Part shown: piece by piece, positions 21,929-30,111 of the stretch
Layout of the letters: each line of letters opens with the position of its first letter
How positions within the stretch are numbered: the stretch's first letter is position 1
Source: CAVTTH01 sp963737545
GTDB lineage: Bacteria > Verrucomicrobiota > Verrucomicrobiia > Chthoniobacterales > UBA10450
Assembly: GCA_963737545.1 (NCBI GenBank)
Contig: CAVTTH010000003.1
Coordinates: 496,001 to 560,000 of the forward strand
Direction: 5' to 3'
Length of the DNA: 64,000 nucleotides
Notes under the pieces: generated by a model
Seen by the model: only the letters and a program-made list of their open reading frames with translations
Database searches by the model: none
What the model was told of the DNA's origin: nothing
Translations under genes and position numbers: made by a program

Positions 21929-23899
21929 ATGCGGCAGAGTCCGCTCCTCCAGTCGATTTCCACTTTGTGCGCGGGGCTGGCGCTACTTCTGGTTGTCGAT
22001 TTTTCACTGCCAACGACCGAAGCATCCACTTTCTCACCCACTTCGGAAGAGGCGCTCTTAACCCGAAGCAAGCAGGGCGCAAAACTCGATCTCAGCACTC
22101 TGACACCGCACACAGAGAACGGTCGAAGTTTTTTCCAAATCGACGACATGCGGTATCCGATTGCAGCGGTTCAAGTCGACAACGCCTTCACCGGCAACCG
22201 CTGGCCGGGCGGCGTGGTCTATTACCAGTTCGACAACGGCGTTTCTACGACAAATCGCACCGCGTGGAGAAACGCGGCTGCGGCCTGGAGTTCGGTTGCG
22301 TCAGTTAGTTTTGTTGAAAGCACTGGCAGCGGCAATTACGTCTGGGTGCAGAATTCCAACATCAACAACTCCTACATCGGAATGATCGGCGGCAGGCAGG
22401 AGATGAACATCGTGAGCTGGTCGTCTCGCTACTCTATCGCGCACGAAATCGGCCACGCTTTGGGATTAATCCACGAACATTCCCGTTCGAACCGGGACGG
22501 TTACGTCACCATTTTCTATGGCAATATCCAGGCCGGGCAGCAGTCAAATTTCGATATTGAATCAGGATCAGTTTCGTACGGTCCGTACGATTTCGATTCG
22601 GTGATGCATTACAGCAGGCTGGCTTTCAGCAGCAACGGCCAGAACACGATTGAGCCAAAGCCGGCTTATTCCATGTACCTCTACACCATGGGACAAACCG
22701 ATCATCTGAGCAGCCAGGACATCGCCGGCATGGTGCAGCGCTATGGCGGTGGCGGTTCCCTCTCAAACGACAATTTTGCCAACCGCCAGCTGCTCACCGG
22801 CGCGGCTGGCACGGTCAACGGAAACAATTTTGGAGCGACCAGCGAAGGAGGAGAGCCCGCTCATGCCGGCGTGGGTGCATTCGCATCGGTCTGGTATTCC
22901 TGGACCGCGCCCGCGAGCGGCGCGATCACGATCGATACGATCGGCAGCGACTTTGATACGTTGCTGGCTTTATACACCGGAAACAATCTGAACGGCCTAA
23001 TGATGGTCGCGAGCAACGACGACATTGTTTACGGCGTTGATGTGCAAAGCAGAGTGACCTTTTCCGCGGTCGCGGGCGTAACCTACCAGATTGCCGTCGA
23101 TGGGTACAATGGGGACACCGGCAACATCGTGTTGAACTGGACCGGCGCATCGGCCCCGGCGGCGGATTACGATCACAATGGGGTTAGCGATATTCTCTTC
23201 CAAAACAATTCCACCGGTCAGCGCGCCGTTTGGTTGATGAACGGCGCAGCTTACAGCAGCGGTGCAAATTTGCCCTCAACGGCCGTCGCGTGGGCGATCG
23301 TGGGAAGCGGCGATTTCAACAGCGATGGGAAAACCGACATTGTCCTGCAGGACTACGGCACGCGCCAGGTCAGCGTTTGGTACATGAACAATCTCCTCCG
23401 GACCGGTACCGCCAACCTCCCCAGCCTGCCGGCAAATTGGAGCGTGGCCGCAACCGGCGATTTCAACGGAGACGGCAAGCCCGATCTGGCGCTGGAAAAT
23501 CTTGCGACCGGGCAACACACTCTTTGGCTTATGAACGGTGTTAGCCGAACCAGCGGCGTTAATCTCCCGGCTGCCGCGGTGCAATGGAAGATCGTGGGCA
23601 CAGGAGATTTTAACGGAGACGGCAAGACCGACATCGTTTTCCAGAATTATTCCACGCAACAGGCAGCCGTCTGGTTCATGAATGGAATTTCGTATGCGGG
23701 CGGCGCCTATCTAACAACGCCGGCCTCCAACTGGAGAATTGCTGGCACTGGCGACTTTAACCGGGACGGAAAGCCGGACCTCATTCTGCAAAATCTTTCC
23801 ACCGGTCAACGCGCCCTCTGGCTCATGAACGGCGTCCACTTGTCGAGCGGCGGCTACCTTCCGACCACGCCCCTGCAGTGGGATATTCGGAATCGTTAG
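21929..23899 (+). CDS. Secreted astacin-like metalloprotease with five WLMNG repeats
   Basis: About 656 residues. Signal peptide from MRQSPLLQSISTLCAG, then a propeptide-like stretch, then an M12A (astacin) catalytic domain with the zinc site HEIGHALGLIHEHSR and the Met-turn SVMHYSRLAF. A beta-sandwich of PPC type follows (DNFANRQLLTGAAGTVNGNN ... YSWTAPASGAITIDT). The C-terminal ~245 residues are five repeats of about 49 residues, each with an FG-GAP-like calcium loop (GDFNGDGKPDL) and the signature LWLMNG, ending WDIRNR. ATG 21929 has AGGGA upstream; ATG 21896 or 21809 in the same frame are alternatives. The gene sits between prfA and prmC, an unusual place for a secreted enzyme. Confidence 0.82.
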   Translation: MRQSPLLQSISTLCAGLALLLVVDFSLPTTEASTFSPTSEEALLTRSKQGAKLDLSTLTPHTENGRSFFQIDDMRYPIAAVQVDNAFTGNRWPGGVVYYQFDNGVSTTNRTAWRNAAAAWSSVASVSFVESTGSGNYVWVQNSNINNSYIGMIGGRQEMNIVSWSSRYSIAHEIGHALGLIHEHSRSNRDGYVTIFYGNIQAGQQSNFDIESGSVSYGPYDFDSVMHYSRLAFSSNGQNTIEPKPAYSMYLYTMGQTDHLSSQDIAGMVQRYGGGGSLSNDNFANRQLLTGAAGTVNGNNFGATSEGGEPAHAGVGAFASVWYSWTAPASGAITIDTIGSDFDTLLALYTGNNLNGLMMVASNDDIVYGVDVQSRVTFSAVAGVTYQIAVDGYNGDTGNIVLNWTGASAPAADYDHNGVSDILFQNNSTGQRAVWLMNGAAYSSGANLPSTAVAWAIVGSGDFNSDGKTDIVLQDYGTRQVSVWYMNNLLRTGTANLPSLPANWSVAATGDFNGDGKPDLALENLATGQHTLWLMNGVSRTSGVNLPAAAVQWKIVGTGDFNGDGKTDIVFQNYSTQQAAVWFMNGISYAGGAYLTTPASNWRIAGTGDFNRDGKPDLILQNLSTGQRALWLMNGVHLSSGGYLPTTPLQWDIRNR

Positions 23900-24005
23900 G
23901 CCGCGAGAGAAGACTGCCGCCCTTTCGTGATTGGATCGTGTGGAAGTCGAGCTTTGTCGAAATGAATATTGCTCGCAGAGGATGTTTGGCCTAGAATCCG
24001 CGGCC

Positions 24006-24874
24006 GTGCCTCCCAAGCCCCTGCTGCGCATATTCGCGGTCTTTGTTTTCATCGTTGTCGGATTGATCGAGCCCCTCCAGGCGCAAAGCACGCTCATCCC
24101 ATTGACGACACGCCGCGACATGGTCTTCAATCACGCGGGAACGTATCTTACATTACGACATCGGACGGTTGGGTGCGGCGTTACAATCTTTCCACCGACG
24201 TGCTGGAGACTGGTTACAATCTTGGTGGCTCGCTTAACGGTGCAGACATCACCCCCGATGATTCGTTTCTGCTCGTGGCACAGAATAACACGAACGGTTC
24301 GCAAGGCACTTTTCACAAGCTTAACCTACTCACCGGCGCAGTAACAAACATTAATTACCCGTCGTCAGCAGGCGGTGGATGGGATGTAGCTATCGCTTCG
24401 AACGGCCTTGCCATGGTTACAACCTCTGGAAGTTCTCTGCGTCAGATAAATCTCTCGACTAATACGATCAGCGTCCGCACCGATGCGCCCGGTTCTTTGG
24501 GGGATAATCACTTGCTCTCAGGTAATACACAGATTCATCATAGTGCAGATGGGAGCCGGCTCTTCTTTTTGGAGCCGCTTTATCCAAGGACTCATGCCTT
24601 CACCTACGCCGCCGCGACTAACTCTTTCGGACCAACTGTAAATTCGTGGAACGATTTCAGGTATGCCAGTGCGGCGGTCAATCGCAATGGAACGCTGCTA
24701 GGCACTCTTTTGAATGTCCAGTTCACCCCCCCTCCTAATCCCGAGGTTGCGCTGGATACCGCGCCGGACTTCCAGTTTGTCAGGGCCATTCTTTGGTTGA
24801 TGAACGGCACGACCATCATGAGCGGCGTCTACCTTCCGAGCGCTTCCCTGCCTTGGGATATCCGGAATCATTAA
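24006..24874 (+). CDS. Secreted protein with WLMNG-type tail, frame break near 24149
   Basis: A signal peptide begins at GTG 24006 (VPPKPLLRIFAVFVF ... LQAQ) and runs into RRDMVFNHAGTYL; about one base is missing near 24149, after which the other frame continues with YITTSDGWVRRYNLSTDVLETG and beta-propeller-like sequence (GADITPDDSFLLVAQ). Corrected length is about 289 residues. The last ~30 residues (ILWLMNGTTIMSGVYL ... WDIRNH) match the end of the repeat proteins at 21929, 27509 and 29219 but follow unrelated sequence directly, so the tail looks grafted on by recombination. It lies between the astacin gene and prmC. Function unknown. Confidence 0.6.
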
Positions 24875-24937
24875 CCACGCGAATTCTTCGCGCATCGGCT
24901 CGCCTCGGAGGCAAAGGCGGGCAAAGCTTCCGTCGCC

Positions 24938-25774
24938 GTGACGGTCCTCGAGGTTCTCCAATCAACCACCGCCTATTTCAAGAAACGCGGAATCGAAAGT
25001 CCGCGCTTGAACGCCGAGCATCTGCTGGCACATGTGCTCGAGCGTCGGCGGATCGAGCTTTATCTCGAGTTCGAACAACCGGTTGAGGAAACAAAGCTCG
25101 TGCCACTGCGGGACCTCGTTCGCCGGCGCGGCCAGGGCGAGCCGCTTCAGCATTTGCTCGGCACGGTGGAATTCTGCGGACACAGTTTCAAATGCGACTC
25201 GCGCGCACTCGTTCCACGCCCGGAAACCGAAGAGCTGGTCGAGCTTCTGGCATTTGAAATCAAAGATCCCAAGTCGGCAATTCTGGATGTCGGCACCGGA
25301 AGTGGCGTGATCGGGCTTAGCCTGGCAGGGAAATTTCCCGAAGCCCGGATCGATGCGATCGATATTTCCGAGGCTGCGCTCGCGCTGGCGCGCGAGAACG
25401 CCGAGCAATTTGGCCTGAGCAGCCGAGTCCAGTTTGCCAAGAGCGATCTGCTCCAAAATCTCTCTGAAAGATTCGACGTAATCGTCGCGAATCTTCCTTA
25501 CGTTTCCATGCAAGACCGACCATCACTTTCACGCGAAGTCTTACGTGATCCCGAGGTCGCGGTTTTCGGAGGCGACCGGGGCGACGAATTGATCCGAAAG
25601 CTGATAGAGCAGGCACCGGAACATTTGCAACCCAATGGTTTGCTCGCCCTCGAAATTCGGATCGGGCAGGCGGAAGGTCTGGCCGCCTTCCTCCGAGAAA
25701 AGAATTTTCACGACATTCAGCCAAAAAACGATTATGCAGGAATCCCACGATTCCTGTTTGCCCGGTATGGATAA
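24938..25774 (+). CDS. prmC: Release factor glutamine methyltransferase
   Basis: 278 residues. The N-terminal helical domain recognises release factors; the Rossmann methyltransferase domain has LDVGTGSGVIGLSLA for SAM binding. The NPPY-type catalytic motif reads NLPY (VANLPYVSM), a known variant. Preceding conserved GEPLQHLLGTVEFCGHSF and ALVPRPETEELVE are present. It methylates the GGQ glutamine of the prfA product. GTG 24938 gives the family start. murA overlaps its 3' end by 8 bases, indicating cotranslation. Confidence 0.93.
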   Translation: MTVLEVLQSTTAYFKKRGIESPRLNAEHLLAHVLERRRIELYLEFEQPVEETKLVPLRDLVRRRGQGEPLQHLLGTVEFCGHSFKCDSRALVPRPETEELVELLAFEIKDPKSAILDVGTGSGVIGLSLAGKFPEARIDAIDISEAALALARENAEQFGLSSRVQFAKSDLLQNLSERFDVIVANLPYVSMQDRPSLSREVLRDPEVAVFGGDRGDELIRKLIEQAPEHLQPNGLLALEIRIGQAEGLAAFLREKNFHDIQPKNDYAGIPRFLFARYG

Positions 25775-27032
25775 GATCCTCATTCACGGCGGCCATCCCC
25801 TTTCCGGATCGATTAAGATCAGCGGGTCGAAGAATTCTGCGTTACCGATCATCGCCGCCACGCTGCTGACGCGCGAGCCCTGCATCCTCCATCGCGTCCC
25901 CGATCTGAGCGACACGAATTACATGCTCCAGATCCTGATGCATCTCGGCGCGGAAGTGGAACGGGCCAGCGGCACCGTGATCGTGCGCGCGGGGAAGGTG
26001 AACTCTGTCGCGCCATACGAGATCGTCCGTAAAATGCGCGCATCGGTCTGCGTGCTCGGGCCGTTGCTCGGCCGTTGCAAAGAAGCCACCGTCTCGCTGC
26101 CCGGCGGCTGCGTCATCGGCGACCGGCCGATTGATTTGCACCTGAAAGGTTTTGAGGCCCTCGGCTCAGCCGTGCGGGTCGAAAGCGGCAACGTCAAAGT
26201 TTTCGCGCCGAAGTTGGTTGGCGCTGTCATCAATCTCCGCGGCAAGTTCGGGCCCACCGTTCTCGGAACCGATAACGTGATGATGGCGGCGGTGCTGGCT
26301 GAGGGCGTGACCGTGATCGAAGGCGCGGCGTCCGAACCGGAGGTGGTCGATCTGGCGAATTTCCTGAACAAGATGGGCGCGAAGATCGAAGGCGCCGGTA
26401 CGCGGCGCATGATCATTGAAGGCGTCGCGGAATTGCACGCAGCGGAGCACGACGTGATCCCCGACCGCATTGAAACGGGCACGTTTCTGGTGGCCGGCGC
26501 GATTTCCGGGAAAGGCATTACACTGAATCGCGTCGAACCGGAGCACGTGACTTGCGTGACCAACGCGCTAACGGATTGCGGATTCATCGTCGAGACCGGC
26601 CATAAATCGATTTCCGTTTCTCCCAATGGCCAGGCCCGGCCGATCGAGCTGGCGACGGAACCGTTTCCTGGTTTTCCGACCGACATGCAGGCGCAAATGT
26701 GCGCGCTGCTTTCCACCACGCAGGGGACAAGCGTCATTACCGAAAATATTTTCCCGCAACGCTACATGCATGTGGCAGAGCTGAAGAGAATGGGCGCGCA
26801 GGTGCAGATCGAGGGAGCGAGCGCGGTCATTCAGGGCGTGGATCGGCTTCACGGCGCGCCCGTCATGGCGAGCGATCTGCGCGCGTCCGCCGCTTTGGTG
26901 CTGGCCGGCTTGAAAGCCGACGGCATTACCGAAGTGCGACGCGTTTATCATATCGACCGCGGGTACGAGCATCTCGACGAAAAATTGACCGAACTGGGCG
27001 CTCACATCGAACGCGTCAAAGACGATGACTGA
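25767..27032 (+). CDS. murA: UDP-N-acetylglucosamine 1-carboxyvinyltransferase
   Basis: 421 residues; catalyses the first committed step of peptidoglycan synthesis, transferring enolpyruvate from PEP to UDP-GlcNAc. SGSKNSALPIIAATLLT holds the Lys/Asn substrate pair. The loop cysteine attacked by fosfomycin is present in SLPGGCVIGDRP, so the enzyme is of the sensitive Cys type. PGFPTDMQAQMCALLS and DLRASAALVLAGL are conserved MurA segments. ATG 25767 begins at the family N-terminus and overlaps prmC by 8 bases; the start of the next gene overlaps its end. Confidence 0.96.
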   Translation: MDKILIHGGHPLSGSIKISGSKNSALPIIAATLLTREPCILHRVPDLSDTNYMLQILMHLGAEVERASGTVIVRAGKVNSVAPYEIVRKMRASVCVLGPLLGRCKEATVSLPGGCVIGDRPIDLHLKGFEALGSAVRVESGNVKVFAPKLVGAVINLRGKFGPTVLGTDNVMMAAVLAEGVTVIEGAASEPEVVDLANFLNKMGAKIEGAGTRRMIIEGVAELHAAEHDVIPDRIETGTFLVAGAISGKGITLNRVEPEHVTCVTNALTDCGFIVETGHKSISVSPNGQARPIELATEPFPGFPTDMQAQMCALLSTTQGTSVITENIFPQRYMHVAELKRMGAQVQIEGASAVIQGVDRLHGAPVMASDLRASAALVLAGLKADGITEVRRVYHIDRGYEHLDEKLTELGAHIERVKDDD

Positions 27033-27441
27033 TATGGAAACAACGCCAACTCCTCCGCCAACACCTCCACCCGCCGTTCCGGCGCCTCCACCAGCCTCCG
27101 CGTCAATCGACGTCCGCACCTGGACAGTTCTTTGCCACGCCAGTGCCTTGCTCGGAGTCTTTTTCCACTTCATGGGTCACGTCCTCGGGCCGCTGATCGT
27201 GTGGCTGGCGAAACGGGCCGAATCCCCGGAAATCGACGCGCACGGGAAGGAAGCGTTGAACTTCCAACTCTCGATGCTGATCTACGATGCGGTCGCGTTC
27301 GTACTCTGTTTCGTGCTCATCGGGATTCCGATCCTGATCCTGCTCTGGATCATGAACACGATCTTCGTGATTATCGCGTCGCTTCAAGCGAGCGATGGAA
27401 AACTTTATCGTTATCCCCTAACGATCCGTTTTCTGACCTAG
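27025..27441 (+). CDS. DUF4870 membrane protein
   Basis: 138 residues with a proline-rich cytoplasmic start (TPTPPPTPPPAVPAPPPAS) and three hydrophobic segments (HASALLGVFFHFMGHVLGPL, MLIYDAVAFVLCFVLIGIPI, LLWIMNTIFVIIASL), as in DUF4870 proteins; HGKEALNFQLS is the family's conserved core. Function unknown. It overlaps murA by 8 bases (start 27025, or ATG 27034). Its last ~125 bases recur as a fragment at 29053-29180, see the duplication. Confidence 0.8.
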   Translation: MTDMETTPTPPPTPPPAVPAPPPASASIDVRTWTVLCHASALLGVFFHFMGHVLGPLIVWLAKRAESPEIDAHGKEALNFQLSMLIYDAVAFVLCFVLIGIPILILLWIMNTIFVIIASLQASDGKLYRYPLTIRFLT

Positions 27442-27453
27442 CAAAGAAAACTC

Positions 27454-27476
27454 CTGCCGCACAGTGACGGCGGCAG
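27454..27476. terminator. Hairpin between convergent genes
   Basis: CTGCCGC / GCGGCAG with a 9-base loop lies 13 bases after the DUF4870 stop and 33 bases before the end of the converging repeat-protein gene. A T-run lies some 18 bases beyond it. A plausible weak bidirectional terminator. Confidence 0.4.
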
Positions 27477-27508
27477 CTACGAATCGCGGCTGCGTTTTTT
27501 CGCCCGCG

Positions 27509-28915
27509 TCAATGATTCCGAATGTCCCACTGCGTTGAGACCGTCGGAAGATTCGCGCCGCCGATGCGGCCTGTGCCGTTCATCAGCCAAATCGCGCGTT
27601 GCCCGGTCGCGGTGTTCTCCCAGAGAATGTCGGACTTGTAGTCGCCGTTGAAATCGCCCGCCCCGACGATCTTCCATTGCGTTGCCACGGTCGGAAGATT
27701 CACGCTGCTGGTGCGGACTGTCCCGTTCATCAGCCAGATCGAGCGCTGACCGGTCGCGGTGTTCTGCCAGAGAAGGTCCGGCTTGTCGTCGCCGTTGAAA
27801 TCTTCGACCGCGGCGATACTCCACTGTGTCGCCACCGCAGGAAGGTTCACGCTACTGCTGTAGGCCGTCCCGTTCATTAGCCAGACCGCGTGTTGGCCGG
27901 TCGCGGTGTTCTGCCAGAGAATGTCGGGCTTGTAGTCGCCGTTAAAATCTCCCACCCCGGCGATGCTCCATTGCGTCGCCACCGTCGGAAGACTCATGCC
28001 GGCGCTGTATGTGGTTCCGTTCATCAGCCAGAGCGCGCGTTGTCCCGTCACGCTGTTTTGGAGGACAATATCGGCCTTGCCGTCGTTATTGAAATCTCCC
28101 GCCCCGGCGATGTTCCATTGAATCGAAACCGTGGGCAGGCTCGCGCTGCTACTGTAAGTCGTCCCATTCATCCGCCAGATCGAGCGCTGACCGGTTACGC
28201 TGTTTTGCCAGAGAATGTCCAGCTTGCCATCGTTAGTGAAATCGGCGGTCGCCTCCGCCAATCGCATGATGGTGATATTGACCAGGTTCGCCGGCGTCGC
28301 GAGCATTCCCGTGACAAAATCGTGGACTGGTATGCCATCGCCGACGACGGCGCGAAGGTGGGGCAGCGCGCCGATGGCGTCCACTACCGTCATGCCGTCG
28401 CCGATTACGCGACCGAAAACCGTGTACCCACCATCAGTCGTATCGAAGGTTGGGGAATTATTGACGAGATTAAAGAACCACTGCGATGTCGCACTATTCG
28501 GGTCGCCGCTTAACTTGGCCATGGCCAGAGTGCCACGGACATTCGAGAGATGAAATTCGTTCATGATGGGCGGATCTGTCGGAATTGGCGTAGCCGTAGT
28601 GGAATTACCGTTATCCACGAAAGTGGACGTAATAAATCCCCCGCCTTGCACGAAGAAATCAGGTCCGTCGGGCGACGCCCGGTGAATGAAAGTGCCGTTG
28701 TAGCCATTGGGATTGCGGTCCGCATAGCGAAGAAAATTGGTCACCGTATTTGGAGCAGACGAGGGCAGCAGCTGAATGTCTACTGTCCCGAGGCTGGTTG
28801 TCATGCGCACGACGGGCTCCGTCGCACCGGCCATCGGGACAATGAGGCAAAGTCCGACGGCACATAGTAAAATTTTCACGGAAAAATGGTTACCCGATTG
28901 TTTCTTCTGACCCAT
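27509..28915 (-). CDS. Secreted cyclophilin with five WLMNG repeats (copy A)
   Basis: 468 residues. Signal peptide (VKILLCAVGLCLIVPMAGA), then a cyclophilin-type peptidyl-prolyl isomerase domain at about residues 32-215: VRMTTSLGTVDIQLLPSSAP, NFLRYADRN, FIHRASPDG, GGGFITS, RGTLAMAK, SQWFFNL and GYTVFGRVIGDGM are the core strands and active-site segments. The rest is five 49-residue repeats with FG-GAP-like calcium loops (GDFNGDYKPDIL) and WLMNG, ending WDIRNH. Cyclophilins help fold secreted proteins; the repeats probably form a beta-propeller. It is a paralogue of the gene at 29219, produced by a local tandem duplication. Confidence 0.82.
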   Translation of the reverse strand: MGQKKQSGNHFSVKILLCAVGLCLIVPMAGATEPVVRMTTSLGTVDIQLLPSSAPNTVTNFLRYADRNPNGYNGTFIHRASPDGPDFFVQGGGFITSTFVDNGNSTTATPIPTDPPIMNEFHLSNVRGTLAMAKLSGDPNSATSQWFFNLVNNSPTFDTTDGGYTVFGRVIGDGMTVVDAIGALPHLRAVVGDGIPVHDFVTGMLATPANLVNITIMRLAEATADFTNDGKLDILWQNSVTGQRSIWRMNGTTYSSSASLPTVSIQWNIAGAGDFNNDGKADIVLQNSVTGQRALWLMNGTTYSAGMSLPTVATQWSIAGVGDFNGDYKPDILWQNTATGQHAVWLMNGTAYSSSVNLPAVATQWSIAAVEDFNGDDKPDLLWQNTATGQRSIWLMNGTVRTSSVNLPTVATQWKIVGAGDFNGDYKSDILWENTATGQRAIWLMNGTGRIGGANLPTVSTQWDIRNH

Positions 28916-28920
28916 TCCAA

Positions 28921-29180
28921 CCCTTAGCCTTGGTGCGGCCTTTTCTCAAGTGGGCGCAGCGTATTCATGTTTCAATATCTTCCCTCAATTCCCTGCCCTT
29001 CGGGGTTTCGAGCACCTTCGGGATCTTGCGGAACGCGGCGATCGCGCATGCCGTCCTCGTCGGGATTCCGATCCTGATCCTGCTCTGGATCACGAACACG
29101 ATCTTCCGTCATCATCGCATCGCTCCAAACCAGCGATGGCAAACCATATCATTGTCCCCTAACGATCCGTTTTCTAACCT
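28921..29180. repeat. Duplication junction: nfo 3' fragment fused to DUF4870 3' fragment
   Basis: Bases 28921 to about 29050 repeat the 3' end of the endonuclease IV gene (compare 30110-30236: TTAGCCTTGG, TTTTCTCAA, GCGCAGCGTATTCATG, CTTGCGGAA, GCGGCGATCGCGCATG). Bases about 29053-29180 repeat the 3' end of the DUF4870 gene (compare 27316-27440: GGGATTCCGATCCTGATCC, then CCCTAACGATCCGTTTTCT). The two fragments meet near 29050. This is the scar of a tandem duplication of a unit running from inside DUF4870, through the repeat-protein gene, into nfo. It also fills the roughly 300 bases between the two copies; no gene is seen in it. Confidence 0.85.
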
Positions 29181-29218
29181 GACACCGCCTGCCATCGGTA
29201 TCGAGGTCACGCAAACGG

Positions 29219-30103
29219 TCAGTGATTCCGAATATCCCATTGCGTCGAGAGCATGGGAAGATTCGCGCTGCCGGTGCGGACTGTCCCGGTCATCAGCCAG
29301 ACCGAGCGCTGACCGGTCGCGGTGTTCTGCCAGAGAATGTCGGGCTTATAGTCGCCGTTGAAATCGCCAGACCCGGCGATCTTCCACTGCGTCGCCACGG
29401 TCGGAAGATTCACGCTGCTGCTGTAAGCCGTCCCGTTCATCAGCCAGACCGAGCGCTGACCGGTCGCGATGTTCTCCCAGAGAATGTCGGACTTATAGTC
29501 GCCGTTGAAATCGCCAGACCCGGCGATCTTCCATTGCGTCGCCACGGTCGGAAGATTCACGCTGCCGGTGCGGACTGTCCCGTTCATCAGCCAAATCGAG
29601 CGCTGCCCGGTGACGGTGTTTTGCCAGAGAATGTCCGGCTTGTCGTCGCCGTTGAAATCACCCACCCCGGCGATGCTCCACTGTATCGCCACCAAAGGAA
29701 GGTTCACGCTGCTGCTGTAAGCCGTCCCGTTCATCAGCCAGACCACGTGCTGGCCAGTGACCGTGTTCTCCCAGAGAATGTCGGGCTTGTAGTCGCCATT
29801 AAAATCTCCCACTCCGACGATGCTCCACTGTGTCGCCACCGTCGGGAGATTCGCGCTGCCGCTGTAGGTCGTCCCGTTCATTCGCCAGATCGAGCGCTGG
29901 CCGGTCACGCTGTCTTGCAAGACAACGTCGGCCTTGCCGTCGTTGGTGAAGTCGGCGGCCGCCCCTGCCAATCGCATGATGGTGATCTCGACCAGATTCG
30001 CCGGGGTCGCCAGACCAGCGATCGGGACAGCGAGACAAAGCCCGACGGCACACAGCAAAGTCTTTGCGGAAAAATGGCAACGCGACTGTTGCTTCCGACC
30101 CAT
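29219..30103 (-). CDS. Secreted five-repeat WLMNG protein lacking cyclophilin (copy B)
   Basis: 294 residues. The signal peptide (AKTLLCAVGLCLAVPIAG) matches copy A, but is joined directly to LATPANLVEITIMRLAG, which in copy A comes after the whole cyclophilin domain. So about 190 residues are missing, cleanly and in frame. Five 49-residue repeats follow (ADFTNDGKADVV, then GDFNGDYKPDIL types), ending WDIRNH. Expected to be a secreted repeat protein without isomerase activity. It ends 38 bases after the duplication scar and starts 8 bases after the nfo stop, so it may be cotranscribed with nfo. Confidence 0.8.
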   Translation of the reverse strand: MGRKQQSRCHFSAKTLLCAVGLCLAVPIAGLATPANLVEITIMRLAGAAADFTNDGKADVVLQDSVTGQRSIWRMNGTTYSGSANLPTVATQWSIVGVGDFNGDYKPDILWENTVTGQHVVWLMNGTAYSSSVNLPLVAIQWSIAGVGDFNGDDKPDILWQNTVTGQRSIWLMNGTVRTGSVNLPTVATQWKIAGSGDFNGDYKSDILWENIATGQRSVWLMNGTAYSSSVNLPTVATQWKIAGSGDFNGDYKPDILWQNTATGQRSVWLMTGTVRTGSANLPMLSTQWDIRNH

Positions 30104-30111
30104 CCCAATTC

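Noticed and set aside
25919..26737. 272-residue minus-strand open frame inside murA
   Set aside because: Antisense to a well-conserved enzyme; no domain or start signal.
27509..30103. CRISPR-like array because of regularly spaced repeats
   Set aside because: The 147-base units are in-frame protein repeats with diverged sequence and no spacers.
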